A stretch of DNA of 64,000 nucleotides. Source: Bacteroidota bacterium. GTDB taxonomy: Bacteria; Bacteroidota; Ignavibacteria; Ignavibacteriales; Ignavibacteriaceae. Both the position numbers and the translations under genes were made by a program. The DNA is taken from NCBI GenBank assembly GCA_021815405.1, contig JAKAGV010000016.1, forward strand, positions 96,714 to 160,713, read 5' to 3'. Position 1 is the first letter of the stretch. Each line of letters begins with the position of its first letter. This document shows positions 19,899 through 29,446 of the stretch, piece by piece. The notes beneath the pieces were generated by a model, which worked only from the letters and a program-made list of their open reading frames with translations, was not told the DNA's origin and searched no databases.

Positions 19899-22163
19899 AT
19901 GAATTTTTTTCGGTTACTTTTTTTATTTACAATAATTTTATGTCTAAATATTTGGGGACAATCGGTCTCCTTCAACACTTACATGAACCCGGTAATTCCG
20001 GGCGATCATCCTGATTGTACTCTAACAAGAGTAGGGAATGATTTTTACACAACCGGTTCTTCCTTTAACGTAACTCCCGTAATTTATCATTCAACAGATT
20101 TAGTTCATTGGGAAGCAATTGCACAGCCGGTAAGCGCTGCATGGTCCGGTTATGGTGATGCCGCTGGCGGAGGTTGCTGGGGCGGACAGGTAGTATTTCA
20201 CGGAAACAAGTGGTGGGATTTTTTTAAGACTAATAAAGGAATGTGTTTTGCCACTGCAGATAACGTAAAAGGACCATGGTCCTTGCCTACAGTGATGAAC
20301 ACACCTGCAGGTGTCCCCGGATTAGGATATGACAATTCCATCTTTATTGATGACGATGGAAGCTGGTACTTAGTAGTTAAAAACGGGCAACCAAATAACT
20401 GGATAGTTCAGTTAGGAAATGATGGGCAGCCAAGCGGAAAGGTATTGAATCTTACATGGTTGAATCCTGCTCCTTCATATCCGTATAGCTGGGCAGAAGG
20501 ACCGGTAATGTGGAAGCATGACGGATACTATTATTATTCTTTTGCAAGAGATTTAAGCGGGGGACAGTACGTAATGCGGAGTGATTCTCTTACTGATAAT
20601 CAATCATCTTGGCAAATGATGGGAAACTTTTTTAATATGAATGATCCTCAGATTAGCGGTTCACTTTTTACAACTCCGAACCATGCCTCAGCGGTTGTAA
20701 CACTTGACGACAGCACTTACTGGGTTATGCATCCGCTTTATGCAAAGGGAGAATGGAAAGGGCAGGGAAGGCAAGGGCTATTAAACCAGGTTCATTATGA
20801 TGTTACCGGGAAGCCCATTGCCGATTATCCGATTAATAGTAGCTTTATCGCACCGGCTCTGCCGAGCAGCGGCATTCCATGGATGGTACCTCATTCGGAT
20901 TTTTTTAATTCCGATACCTTAAATCCGGAATGGTCTTTTCTCGGATATACACCGAATAATACATGGTCACTTACAGAACGTCCCGGTTGGCTGGAATTAT
21001 CTGCCAAGAGTACCTCTGAAGCAAATACAGTAATTAAAAATGACGGCGAACATAACTATTCGCTTATAACAAGACTCGACTTCAGTCCGTCATCAACATC
21101 TGATGAAGCAGGACTTTGGATAATGCGCGGTGATCAGACAATGAATGTTAGGCTTGTTAGTTCGTTATCGAGTACGGGCGATAGAGTGGTTAGATTTGTT
21201 TCCGGCAGCACTCAGTATGAAACTTTAAATAGCATAGGCGATACACTGTGGCTTAAAATGGTGAGGGTTAATCATAAAATAACCGGGTATTTTAGCGGTA
21301 ACGGAAATGACTGGACACAAGTTGGTCAAGCTGTGGATATTTCAGCAATAGATTCATATTCCGATTTCTCAACCTTTACCGGTACCAGGCAAGGATTATA
21401 CGTTAACGGTATTCAAGACTGCTGGTTCGATCTTTATATTTACCGAGATGCATATACGCCCATATTGGCAGAATGCCCTGCAAATCAATTAGGTACAAAA
21501 AGAACTGTGTTAAGCACTGATACTACGGTGCTTGATAATATTTATTATAATAATTGGGCATTGTATGCAGGCGTAGAGTTCGGAGGTTCAGATTATCAGA
21601 AGAGCCCGGATTCTGTTTCCTTTGTCGCTTCAAGCGCTAACAACGGCGGTACTGTTGAAGTTTATATTGATTCGATAGATGCGAGCACCAAGATTGCCGA
21701 ATGCAATATTGCAGGTACCGGGTCATGGTCAACCTTTAAAACATTTTCAGCTAAATTATCAAAGCCGGTTTCGGGCAGCCATGATGTTTACCTTTTATTT
21801 ACCGGATCGGTTACGGGCAAATTATTCATGCTGCAATCATTCAATTTTACTTCAACAAAAATTACAGATGTAAAAAATATCGAAGGAGAAATTCTTCCGA
21901 AGCAGTATAAGCTGGAACAAAACTTTCCAAATCCTTTTAATCCAACTACGCAGATTAAATATTCAATTCCAAAGCCCGGTTATGTATCTCTAAAGGTCTT
22001 TAATATTCTTGGTCAGAACCAGGCTACTTTATACGATGGAGAAGAGAAGGCTGGTAATTACTCTATCACTTTTAATGGAGATAACCTCGCAAGCGGCGTT
22101 TACTTATACCAGCTAAAAGCAGGAAGCTTTTTACAAACCAAAAAGCTGGTTCTTCTAAAATAA
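19899..22163 (+). CDS. GH43 beta-xylosidase/alpha-L-arabinofuranosidase with T9SS domain
   Basis: Removes xylose or arabinose from xylan at the cell surface. Signal peptide to about residue 20 (NIWGQ). The five-bladed propeller has the GH43 triad: D39 in GDHPDCT, D145 in GYDNSIF and E200 in WAEGP. A C-terminal beta-sandwich (about 325-530, the DUF1349-like or GH43 C2 type) follows. A CBM6/CBM36-like module comes next (about 540-665, YAGVEFGG, GGTVEVYIDS), then a T9SS domain (FPNPFNPTT to KKLVLLK). About 754 residues fits such multidomain GH43s. Which pentose it prefers is uncertain. It follows xylR by 141 bases. Confidence 0.88.
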   Translation: MNFFRLLFLFTIILCLNIWGQSVSFNTYMNPVIPGDHPDCTLTRVGNDFYTTGSSFNVTPVIYHSTDLVHWEAIAQPVSAAWSGYGDAAGGGCWGGQVVFHGNKWWDFFKTNKGMCFATADNVKGPWSLPTVMNTPAGVPGLGYDNSIFIDDDGSWYLVVKNGQPNNWIVQLGNDGQPSGKVLNLTWLNPAPSYPYSWAEGPVMWKHDGYYYYSFARDLSGGQYVMRSDSLTDNQSSWQMMGNFFNMNDPQISGSLFTTPNHASAVVTLDDSTYWVMHPLYAKGEWKGQGRQGLLNQVHYDVTGKPIADYPINSSFIAPALPSSGIPWMVPHSDFFNSDTLNPEWSFLGYTPNNTWSLTERPGWLELSAKSTSEANTVIKNDGEHNYSLITRLDFSPSSTSDEAGLWIMRGDQTMNVRLVSSLSSTGDRVVRFVSGSTQYETLNSIGDTLWLKMVRVNHKITGYFSGNGNDWTQVGQAVDISAIDSYSDFSTFTGTRQGLYVNGIQDCWFDLYIYRDAYTPILAECPANQLGTKRTVLSTDTTVLDNIYYNNWALYAGVEFGGSDYQKSPDSVSFVASSANNGGTVEVYIDSIDASTKIAECNIAGTGSWSTFKTFSAKLSKPVSGSHDVYLLFTGSVTGKLFMLQSFNFTSTKITDVKNIEGEILPKQYKLEQNFPNPFNPTTQIKYSIPKPGYVSLKVFNILGQNQATLYDGEEKAGNYSITFNGDNLASGVYLYQLKAGSFLQTKKLVLLK

Positions 22164-22236
22164 AATTTTTGCTTTCGTAAGAGAAAAAGTATGGATATAT
22201 CTCTATATAAAAAAGTAAATGTTTAGGATTCTATAA

Positions 22237-24300
22237 TTGAAGCTTAATATCAAATATAGAACTTTAAAAAAAATTACTGGTCCTTTTCTATTAGCAGCAT
22301 CGTGCTTGCTTTTTTTGAACTTTTATCTTGGAAGCTTCAACAGCCAGCAGATTCTTGATCATCAAAAGCTTGCGAAGGAATACTATAATTCCGATGCTCA
22401 ATGGTATCTTAAGAATATTCCGTTCTTTGAATGCTCGGATAAGAAGATTCAGGACGTTTATTATTACAGATGGAAGCTTTACAAAGCTCACATAAGGAAT
22501 GTCGGTGAGGACGGTTATGTTATTACAGAATTTCTTGATAAAGTTAGCTGGGATAAAGAGCCATACTCTTCTCTTAATGATGCTACAGGTTTTCATATCC
22601 TTGAAGGGCGCTGGTTAAAGGACAGAAAATATATTGACGGTTATATCAATTATATGTACAGAGGCGGCGGCAATGACCGACATTTTAGTGAAGGCATTGC
22701 CGATGCAGCCTACAATTATTACCTCGTGAATAAAGATTCTGCTTTTATCGAAAGCCAACTAAGTGTAATGGAACATATTTATAACCTCTGGCTGGACCAT
22801 TACGATTTAAAAAAAGATTTGTATTTCATTGAACCGTTATTAGATGCAACCGAATATACAATCTCTTCAATTGACGCTTCCGGCGGCGAAGACGGCTTTC
22901 GGGGAGGCGATGCTTTTAGACCAACGATAAACAGTTATATGTATGGGAATGCATTGGCAATTGCACACATAGCTTTAATGAAACGCGACACAGCACTTTC
23001 CAATATTTATTTGCAACGAGCGCAAGAGATAAAGAATAATGTGCAGGCTGATTTGTGGAACGATATGCTGCATCATTTTATCGACAGGTATAAAGTAAAC
23101 AATAAATTTGTTCACTACTGGGATTTCATAAGAGGTAGAGAACTTGCTGGTTATGTACCATGGAGTTATAATCTTCCGGATGATAATGCAAAATATAATT
23201 CAGCCTGGGGAAACTTAATGGATACGACAAAGTTTCTTGGTAAATTTGGCTTGCGTACTGACGAGCCTTCATATCAATATTATATGAAGCAATACAGATA
23301 TGAAGGAACTCATCCCGAATGCCAGTGGAACGGTCCAAGCTGGCCATTTCAGGAAACTCAAGTACTGGAGGGGATGGCTAACTTACTAAATAATTATAAA
23401 CAGAAAATTATTAATACCTCTGATTATCTAAAGGTACTTAGATTGTATACGCAGCAGCATTATCTTCTCGACGGAAAATTAAATTTGCAGGAAGATTACA
23501 ACCCGGATACAGGAAAGCCGATAGTCGGATTGCCAAGAAGCAATCATTACAATCATTCATCTTACAATGATTTGATAATTACCGGGCTATGCGGTGTGCG
23601 TCCTTCTGATGGGAATACGCTTGTTATAAATCCTTTGATAGATAATTCGATAAAATATTTTTGTCTTGATGACGTGCTTTATCATGGGCATAATTTATCA
23701 ATAGTCTATGACAGAAGCGGTGAAAAATATAATTTAGGTAAAGGCTTGATTATCTATATAGACGGTAAAAAAGCAGCGATAAAAAAGATAGATAACCGAT
23801 ACGAGGTTAATATAGGCTTTCCAATCGTCATTAAGCCGAAAAATAAAATTGACTTGGCTTTGAACATTTGGCGAAGCGGTTATCCTAAGCCGTCAGCATC
23901 CGTTAACTCAGAACCGGATTCGCTTTATCAGGCAATTGATGGTCGCATTTGGTACTTCCCCGAGGTTAATAACTTTTGGTCAACATATGGATCTACTTCT
24001 AACACTAACTGGTATATGATTGATTTAGGTAAAGCTCAGAAAATATCCTCATCTAAAATATACTTTTATGAAGATGATAAAACATATAAAGAACCGGATA
24101 ATTATAATATCGAATATTGGAATGGAGAGCATTGGCAAAGTGTTGATGAAGTATCCAGAGTTCCCGCTTCACCGGTAGGTAATTCAATTAATGCAATTAA
24201 TTTTAAATCGATTTCAACAAGGAAGATCAAATTTATTTTTAACAATCAGAAAAGAAATCTTGCAGTTGCCGTTGTTGAATTACAGCTATTTAAAAATTGA
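22237..24300 (+). CDS. (alpha/alpha)6-barrel glycoside hydrolase (MGH1/GH142-like) with discoidin domain
   Basis: Starts at TTG 22237; an N-terminal hydrophobic stretch (FLLAASCLLFLNF) has a Cys near residue 28 and may be a lipoprotein or membrane signal. Residues 60-500 have the helical barrel pattern of MGH1-like hydrolases (KIQDVYYYRWKLYKAHI, DGYVITEFLDKVSW, ECQWNGPSWPFQETQVLEGM). GH142 beta-L-arabinofuranosidase is a relative I recall but cannot confirm. A C-terminal F5/8-type (discoidin) module (about 545-685, SNTNWYMIDLGKAQKI) should bind sugar. It has no sorting domain. Likely to remove arabinose-type decorations; the exact bond is unknown. Confidence 0.65.
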   Translation: MKLNIKYRTLKKITGPFLLAASCLLFLNFYLGSFNSQQILDHQKLAKEYYNSDAQWYLKNIPFFECSDKKIQDVYYYRWKLYKAHIRNVGEDGYVITEFLDKVSWDKEPYSSLNDATGFHILEGRWLKDRKYIDGYINYMYRGGGNDRHFSEGIADAAYNYYLVNKDSAFIESQLSVMEHIYNLWLDHYDLKKDLYFIEPLLDATEYTISSIDASGGEDGFRGGDAFRPTINSYMYGNALAIAHIALMKRDTALSNIYLQRAQEIKNNVQADLWNDMLHHFIDRYKVNNKFVHYWDFIRGRELAGYVPWSYNLPDDNAKYNSAWGNLMDTTKFLGKFGLRTDEPSYQYYMKQYRYEGTHPECQWNGPSWPFQETQVLEGMANLLNNYKQKIINTSDYLKVLRLYTQQHYLLDGKLNLQEDYNPDTGKPIVGLPRSNHYNHSSYNDLIITGLCGVRPSDGNTLVINPLIDNSIKYFCLDDVLYHGHNLSIVYDRSGEKYNLGKGLIIYIDGKKAAIKKIDNRYEVNIGFPIVIKPKNKIDLALNIWRSGYPKPSASVNSEPDSLYQAIDGRIWYFPEVNNFWSTYGSTSNTNWYMIDLGKAQKISSSKIYFYEDDKTYKEPDNYNIEYWNGEHWQSVDEVSRVPASPVGNSINAINFKSISTRKIKFIFNNQKRNLAVAVVELQLFKN

Positions 24301-24513
24301 TATTAATTCATCTGCTATATGGAGATAATAGTAAACTGAATGTTTAATAAAAAAGGAGTAAATGTTATGATAATTGTATAATTAAAAAATTCGAAGGGAG
24401 TTTAAAAATTGCCGGAGTAATGGAGTAATTAAGTCGTTTTCTTAAATAAAGAATTTCGATGCCGGCAAAAATGCAAAAGTTTCTTTTATAAAAAAATTTT
24501 CATTGGAGGTATA

Positions 24514-27500
24514 ATGAAAAGTTTTGTTTCAATTTCAAAGTATTTTACAATTGCTTTCATTCTGATGATTGTAGGTACTCTTAAAGCACAGAGTATCTTA
24601 TCGCAGGATTTTGAAAGCTATACTATAGGTGATTCTACATCTATAGGTCATGTTAGTTGGTCGCCTACGGATATTAAAACGGTAATAGTTGCCGATCCGC
24701 TTGGTAGTGGAAGCAAGGTTTTAAAAGTCACTACAACAAATTATGGAGCAGCGCCCGTTCTTATGTTCGTTTTGCCTGCTGGTAAGACTCTTGCCGATTA
24801 TGATTCACTCACTTTTGATGCTTACTATGTGTCTGGAGATTTGTCCTATAAATTAATTGTTGGCTCAGCTTATCAAACGGATCCAATCGGACATCATTTC
24901 CTTGATGCCGATACAAATTATTCGTACAATCGTACTCAAGGTGCTTCTACAGGATGGGAGCGTATAAGTCTGGCAGCTAATAAAATATCAACTTTTTCTG
25001 ATACAGTTTATATTGCTATTGGAACAAACAATTCCGGTGCAACCTGGTATATGGATAATGTTAATCTTGTAGCAAAACCGGCAACCGGCCCGATATGGGG
25101 CACAGGACAGGATTTTGAAAGCTATACTCTCGGTGATTCTACATCTATAGGTCACGTTAGTTGGGCGCCTACGGATATAAAAACCGTAATAGTTGCTGAT
25201 CCACTTGGCAGTGGAAGCAAGGTTTTAAAAGTCACTACAACCAATTATGGGGCTGCGCCTGTACTTGGATTTGTTTTGCCTGCTGGTAAGACTCTTGCTG
25301 ATTATGATTCACTCACTTTTGATGCTTATTATCAGTCGGGAGATGTATCCTATAAATTAATTGTCGGCTCAGCTTATCAAACGGATCCAATCGGACATCA
25401 TTTCCTTGATGCCGATACAAATTATTCGTACAATCGAACTCAAGGTGTTTCTACCGGCTGGGAACGTATAAGTCTGGCAGCTAATACAATATCAACTTTT
25501 TCCGACACAGTATATATTGCTATTGGAACAAACAATTCCGGTGCTACCTGGTATATGGATAATGTTAATCTAGTAGCTAAGGTAGTTACTCCGCCACCGC
25601 CACCTCCGCCACCTTCAAACCCAACACAAATAGTAACAAATGGAGGTTTTGAGGATTCTAATGTTGGCATTATTGATTCGACAACGACAATAAAGGGATG
25701 GATATTTCAGACTGATGCTGGAATAACTCCGCCTCCATTAATTCAAATTGTAAGTGATACTGTAGAACAAGGAAAACGCGCGTTAAGTGTAACTGTGCAT
25801 GGTATTGGAGCTAACCCTTGGTCTATTCAAGCGGTTGCCGATAGTATTCATGTTGTCCCTGGAGTTACTTATAATTATTCTATTTGGGCAAAAGCATCAA
25901 AGAACGGTGCTCAGGCAAATTTCACAATAGGTAATTATTCTTATTCCGAGTATGGAGCCATACGCCCAGCCAATCTTACTACGAGTTGGCAAAAATTCAC
26001 TATGCAGTTTAAGGTAAGTGATGGTAAAACTGTCATTCGCGGACCAATTCACTTTAGCATGGCAGTAGATACTGGAGTTACCATTTGGGTCGATAATTTA
26101 CAAATTGTAGATGCTAATGCAAGCAAGGAACCGGTAACTGTAGAAGCTGAATCCGGCGTTCTTGGCAGCAATTATAGTATCATGCAAGATAATGCCGATA
26201 CTGTTACTTACATTACTCCAAAAAATACTTATACCGGTTTAACAGCCCCGGGAGATACAAGCCACATAGCAACATACCAGGTAACTTTCCCGGATACTGG
26301 ATATTATAACCTTTTTGCCAGAGTTCGTGTGGGTTCAGGTGCTTATAACAGCGACAGCTTTTTCTATGGGAAAGGATTCGGTGTAAAGAATGATACCGCA
26401 AGCAGTGATTGGGTTATGATAAATGGATTAGCAAGTTCAGGATTCATTAATTCAAACGATATAGTAGATGGACCCGGAACTCAAGGCACTCAAGTATGGA
26501 AATGGGTCAATGTAACTAAGAATTTTCATTACGATCAATCTGTCGATTCTTTTTATGTTGGTAATGCGGATAGTCTGACTCAGACCTTTCAGATAGGCTC
26601 TAGAGAATCAGGATTAGACATTGATAAGATTGCATTCGCAACTACCAAACTATATTTTACTGTCAACGATCTCGATAATGGTCTCCCAGGTCAGGCAACT
26701 AATTTTATCGATTCCAGCCAGTTTTATCAAGGTCCGCCATTGGCACAAGGTGCTGCTAAGTTCTTAGGCAATGTAAAAAGTGCATACGGCGATAATAACT
26801 TTGCAAACTTCTGGAACCAACTGACTCCGGGTAACGAAGGGAAGTGGGGTTCAGTTGCAGTATCTCAAGATACTACTACTTGGAATTGGAAAGGTCTTGA
26901 TACTTTATACAATTATGCAATTGCACATCATATGATTTTCAAAGATCATAATTTAATTTGGGGGCAGCAGCAGCCATCCTGGATTTCAACTCTTGATTCT
27001 GCTACGCAGTTAAAATGGATCGAAACCTGGATAAGAATGGTTGGGGAAAGATATCCTAAAATTAATATGATTGATGTTGTTAATGAACCTTTACCTGGGC
27101 ACAATCCTCCTGATGGTCTAAACGGCCGTGCTAATTATGAAAACGCACTTGGCGGTGCTGGTTCTACCGGATGGGATTGGGTAATCAAAGCCTTTGAATT
27201 AGCAAGAAAGTATCTTCCTAATGCTAAGTTATTAATTAATGATTATGGTATTATAAACGATAATACCGCTACCACTAACTATCTTACTATTATAAATCTA
27301 TTGAAAGATAGAGGTTTGATTGATGGTATTGGTGTTCAGGGGCATCGGTTCGAACTTGAAAATGCCGATACTACAACATTGAAAAACAACCTGGCAAGGC
27401 TTGGTGCAACTGGGTTGCCGGTTTATATATCAGAGATGGATCTAGGTAATATAGGCGATACCGGAACACCGAATGATAATACTCAGTTGCAGTTGTATCA

Positions 27501-27963
27501 AAAGATATTTCCAATATTATGGAACAGCCCTGCAGTAAAGGGAATTACACTCTGGGGATATATGCAAGGCGAAATGTGGCAAACTACTTGTTATCTTGTC
27601 CGTTCAGATAATACATGGAGACCGGCGATGACGTGGCTGGCGCAATATGTTAAGAATAATCCTTTAACAGGTGTTGATCAAGCCGCATCCAATGTTCCGG
27701 CAAAATTTGAACTAATGCAGAATTATCCGAATCCCTTTAATCCGAGTACCAAAATTAGTTATAGCTTAGCAAAGCCATCGAAGGTAACGCTGAGAGTATA
27801 CGATATTTTGGGACAGGAAGTTCAAACTCTGGTTAACAGAGAACAAACGGCAGGTAACTACACGGTTACATTCGATGCTCAAAACCTGGCAAGCGGTGTT
27901 TACTTCTACCAGATTCAAGCAGGAAACTTTGTAGCGACCAAGAAACTAATGCTGCTTAAATAA
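24514..27963 (+). CDS. Multimodular GH10 endo-xylanase with four binding modules and T9SS domain
   Basis: A large secreted xylanase. GGAGG lies 4 bases before the ATG; the signal peptide ends at LKAQ. Order: two near-identical beta-sandwich modules (about 28-190 and 198-358) also found in the protein at 8328; an eight-proline linker (about 365); a CBM4_9/CBM22-like module (IVTNGGFEDS, about 373-538); a CBM6-like module (VTVEAESGVLGSNY, about 543-715); the GH10 barrel (about 745-1065) with E858 (VVNEP) and E974 (SEMD); and a T9SS end (YPNPFNPST to KLMLLK). All GH10 key residues are present. Many modules suggest attachment to insoluble xylan. The leader 24301-24513 shows no clear promoter. Confidence 0.92.
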   Translation: MKSFVSISKYFTIAFILMIVGTLKAQSILSQDFESYTIGDSTSIGHVSWSPTDIKTVIVADPLGSGSKVLKVTTTNYGAAPVLMFVLPAGKTLADYDSLTFDAYYVSGDLSYKLIVGSAYQTDPIGHHFLDADTNYSYNRTQGASTGWERISLAANKISTFSDTVYIAIGTNNSGATWYMDNVNLVAKPATGPIWGTGQDFESYTLGDSTSIGHVSWAPTDIKTVIVADPLGSGSKVLKVTTTNYGAAPVLGFVLPAGKTLADYDSLTFDAYYQSGDVSYKLIVGSAYQTDPIGHHFLDADTNYSYNRTQGVSTGWERISLAANTISTFSDTVYIAIGTNNSGATWYMDNVNLVAKVVTPPPPPPPPSNPTQIVTNGGFEDSNVGIIDSTTTIKGWIFQTDAGITPPPLIQIVSDTVEQGKRALSVTVHGIGANPWSIQAVADSIHVVPGVTYNYSIWAKASKNGAQANFTIGNYSYSEYGAIRPANLTTSWQKFTMQFKVSDGKTVIRGPIHFSMAVDTGVTIWVDNLQIVDANASKEPVTVEAESGVLGSNYSIMQDNADTVTYITPKNTYTGLTAPGDTSHIATYQVTFPDTGYYNLFARVRVGSGAYNSDSFFYGKGFGVKNDTASSDWVMINGLASSGFINSNDIVDGPGTQGTQVWKWVNVTKNFHYDQSVDSFYVGNADSLTQTFQIGSRESGLDIDKIAFATTKLYFTVNDLDNGLPGQATNFIDSSQFYQGPPLAQGAAKFLGNVKSAYGDNNFANFWNQLTPGNEGKWGSVAVSQDTTTWNWKGLDTLYNYAIAHHMIFKDHNLIWGQQQPSWISTLDSATQLKWIETWIRMVGERYPKINMIDVVNEPLPGHNPPDGLNGRANYENALGGAGSTGWDWVIKAFELARKYLPNAKLLINDYGIINDNTATTNYLTIINLLKDRGLIDGIGVQGHRFELENADTTTLKNNLARLGATGLPVYISEMDLGNIGDTGTPNDNTQLQLYQKIFPILWNSPAVKGITLWGYMQGEMWQTTCYLVRSDNTWRPAMTWLAQYVKNNPLTGVDQAASNVPAKFELMQNYPNPFNPSTKISYSLAKPSKVTLRVYDILGQEVQTLVNREQTAGNYTVTFDAQNLASGVYFYQIQAGNFVATKKLMLLK
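24604..25590 (+). repeat. Tandem 504-base module duplication inside the GH10 gene
   Basis: Copies begin at 24604 and 25108 (both CAGGATTTTGAAAGCTATAC) with a constant 504-base offset (168 codons) and long exact blocks. A third, slightly more diverged copy lies in a different gene at about 8412-8890. The shared DNA points to module copying between two genes 16 kb apart. Confidence 0.85.
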
Positions 27964-27993
27964 ATGTAATATACTTTCTTGTAGGTTCATAAT

Positions 27994-28027
27994 TTTCATG
28001 GCTGGTAATTTTTTACCAGCCATGAAA
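27994..28027. terminator. Hairpin between GH10 and CE15 genes
   Basis: TTTCATGGCTGGTAA and TTACCAGCCATGAAA form a 15-bp perfect stem around a TTTT loop, 30 bases after the GH10 stop. The U-tract after the stem is poor on both strands, so it may be a weak terminator or a stabilising hairpin that allows read-through into the esterase gene. Confidence 0.6.
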
Positions 28028-28056
28028 TCTTTCAAACTTATTGCGGATACAATAAA

Positions 28057-29427
28057 ATGAAAAGCTTTCCTTATCTAATGCTTATTATCGGTTTGATTGT
28101 CAGTCAATCATTTGCGCAAATAAAAACCAAAACCGAGTCAGATTCATTAAAACCTCCGGTTGAATTAACGGCGCAGCAAGACCATGCAAGACTGCTGAAG
28201 CTGCTTGGAATTGATTCATTACGACCCGGACCATCTGGAGATCCGAAAGCTCCAAATGCAGCCAATTCAAATGAAGCTATAGCAAATCCATATCCTAATC
28301 TTCCTAATCCTCTGGTGCTGAATAACGGTGAAAAAGTTACAACTCCAGAGATGTGGTGGAACCTCCGCAGACCGGAAATCAAAAAAGAATTTGATGAAGA
28401 AGTTTATGGCATTGTTCCCAATAATGTTCCTAAAGTAAATTGGGAAGTAATAAGCGTTATAAAGAGTACAATAAAAAATATTCCAGTAATTATTAAGAAA
28501 CTGAAAGGACATGTTGATAATTCATCTTACCCATTGTTAGATGTAAATATAGATTTAACGTTAACAACACCTGCCAAAATAAAACATCCAGTACCGGTGA
28601 TGATGGAATTCGGATTTATATTTCCAAAGAACTTCAAAATGCCGGAACGCTTTAAGAAGATGATGGATTCAATGTCTAACTGGCAGCCTATGGTTTTAAG
28701 AAAAGGATGGGGCTTTGCGGAATTAATACCGACAAGCTTTCAGGAAGATAATGGTGCAGGATTAACCAAAGGAATAATCGGTTTAGTTAATGAAGGACAG
28801 CCTCGTAAGCTGGAAGACTGGGGCACCCTGCGTGCCTGGGCATGGGGCGCAAGCAGAGCCTTGGATTATTTAAAGACGGATAAATCTGTCGATGGAAATA
28901 AAGTCGGTATCGAAGGTCTTTCGCGTTATGGTAAAGCTGCACTGGTAACAATGGCTTATGATCAGAGATTTGCAATTGGATTTATCGGCTCTTCCGGAAA
29001 AGGCGGCGCTACTTTATTTCGAAGGCATTTCGGTGAGCAGGTAGAGAACCTTGCTTCATCTTATGAGTATCAATGGTTCTGCGGAAACTTTTTAAAATAT
29101 GCCGGACCACTTACGCCAAAAGATTTGCCTGTAGATTCTCATGAGTTAATTGCTATGTGTGCGCCTCGTCCAGTATTTATTAGCTGCGGCTCACCTAAGG
29201 TTGAAGGCAATTGGGTTGATGATAAAGGACAGTTTATGGCGGCAGTTGCCGCTGGTCCAGTTTACAAACTTTTGGGCAAAAAAGATTTGGGTACTACAGT
29301 TATGCCTCCGATGGGAACCGCTTTGATTAAAGGCGATATAGCTTTCCGGCAGCATCACGGCGGGCACACGACAATTAATAATTGGCCAACATTTATAAAA
29401 TTCGCCGAAAGATATTTTGATAAATGA
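28057..29427 (+). CDS. CE15 glucuronoyl methylesterase-like enzyme, exported
   Basis: CE15 esterases cut the ester between lignin alcohols and the (4-O-methyl)glucuronate of xylan. Signal peptide to about residue 20 (SQSFAQ). The alpha/beta-hydrolase fold carries the CE15 signature GLSRYGKAA with Ser289 as nucleophile. WGWGASR is replaced by WAWGASRALDYL, and the final RQHHGGHT holds the catalytic His region. At 456 residues it is typical of bacterial CE15. It has no sorting domain, so it is probably periplasmic. The gene is 20 bases from the next esterase; the two form a pair. Its presence argues that the substrate is glucuronoxylan. Confidence 0.85.
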   Translation: MKSFPYLMLIIGLIVSQSFAQIKTKTESDSLKPPVELTAQQDHARLLKLLGIDSLRPGPSGDPKAPNAANSNEAIANPYPNLPNPLVLNNGEKVTTPEMWWNLRRPEIKKEFDEEVYGIVPNNVPKVNWEVISVIKSTIKNIPVIIKKLKGHVDNSSYPLLDVNIDLTLTTPAKIKHPVPVMMEFGFIFPKNFKMPERFKKMMDSMSNWQPMVLRKGWGFAELIPTSFQEDNGAGLTKGIIGLVNEGQPRKLEDWGTLRAWAWGASRALDYLKTDKSVDGNKVGIEGLSRYGKAALVTMAYDQRFAIGFIGSSGKGGATLFRRHFGEQVENLASSYEYQWFCGNFLKYAGPLTPKDLPVDSHELIAMCAPRPVFISCGSPKVEGNWVDDKGQFMAAVAAGPVYKLLGKKDLGTTVMPPMGTALIKGDIAFRQHHGGHTTINNWPTFIKFAERYFDK

Positions 29428-29446
29428 TTTTTAAGAGGAATAGTTC

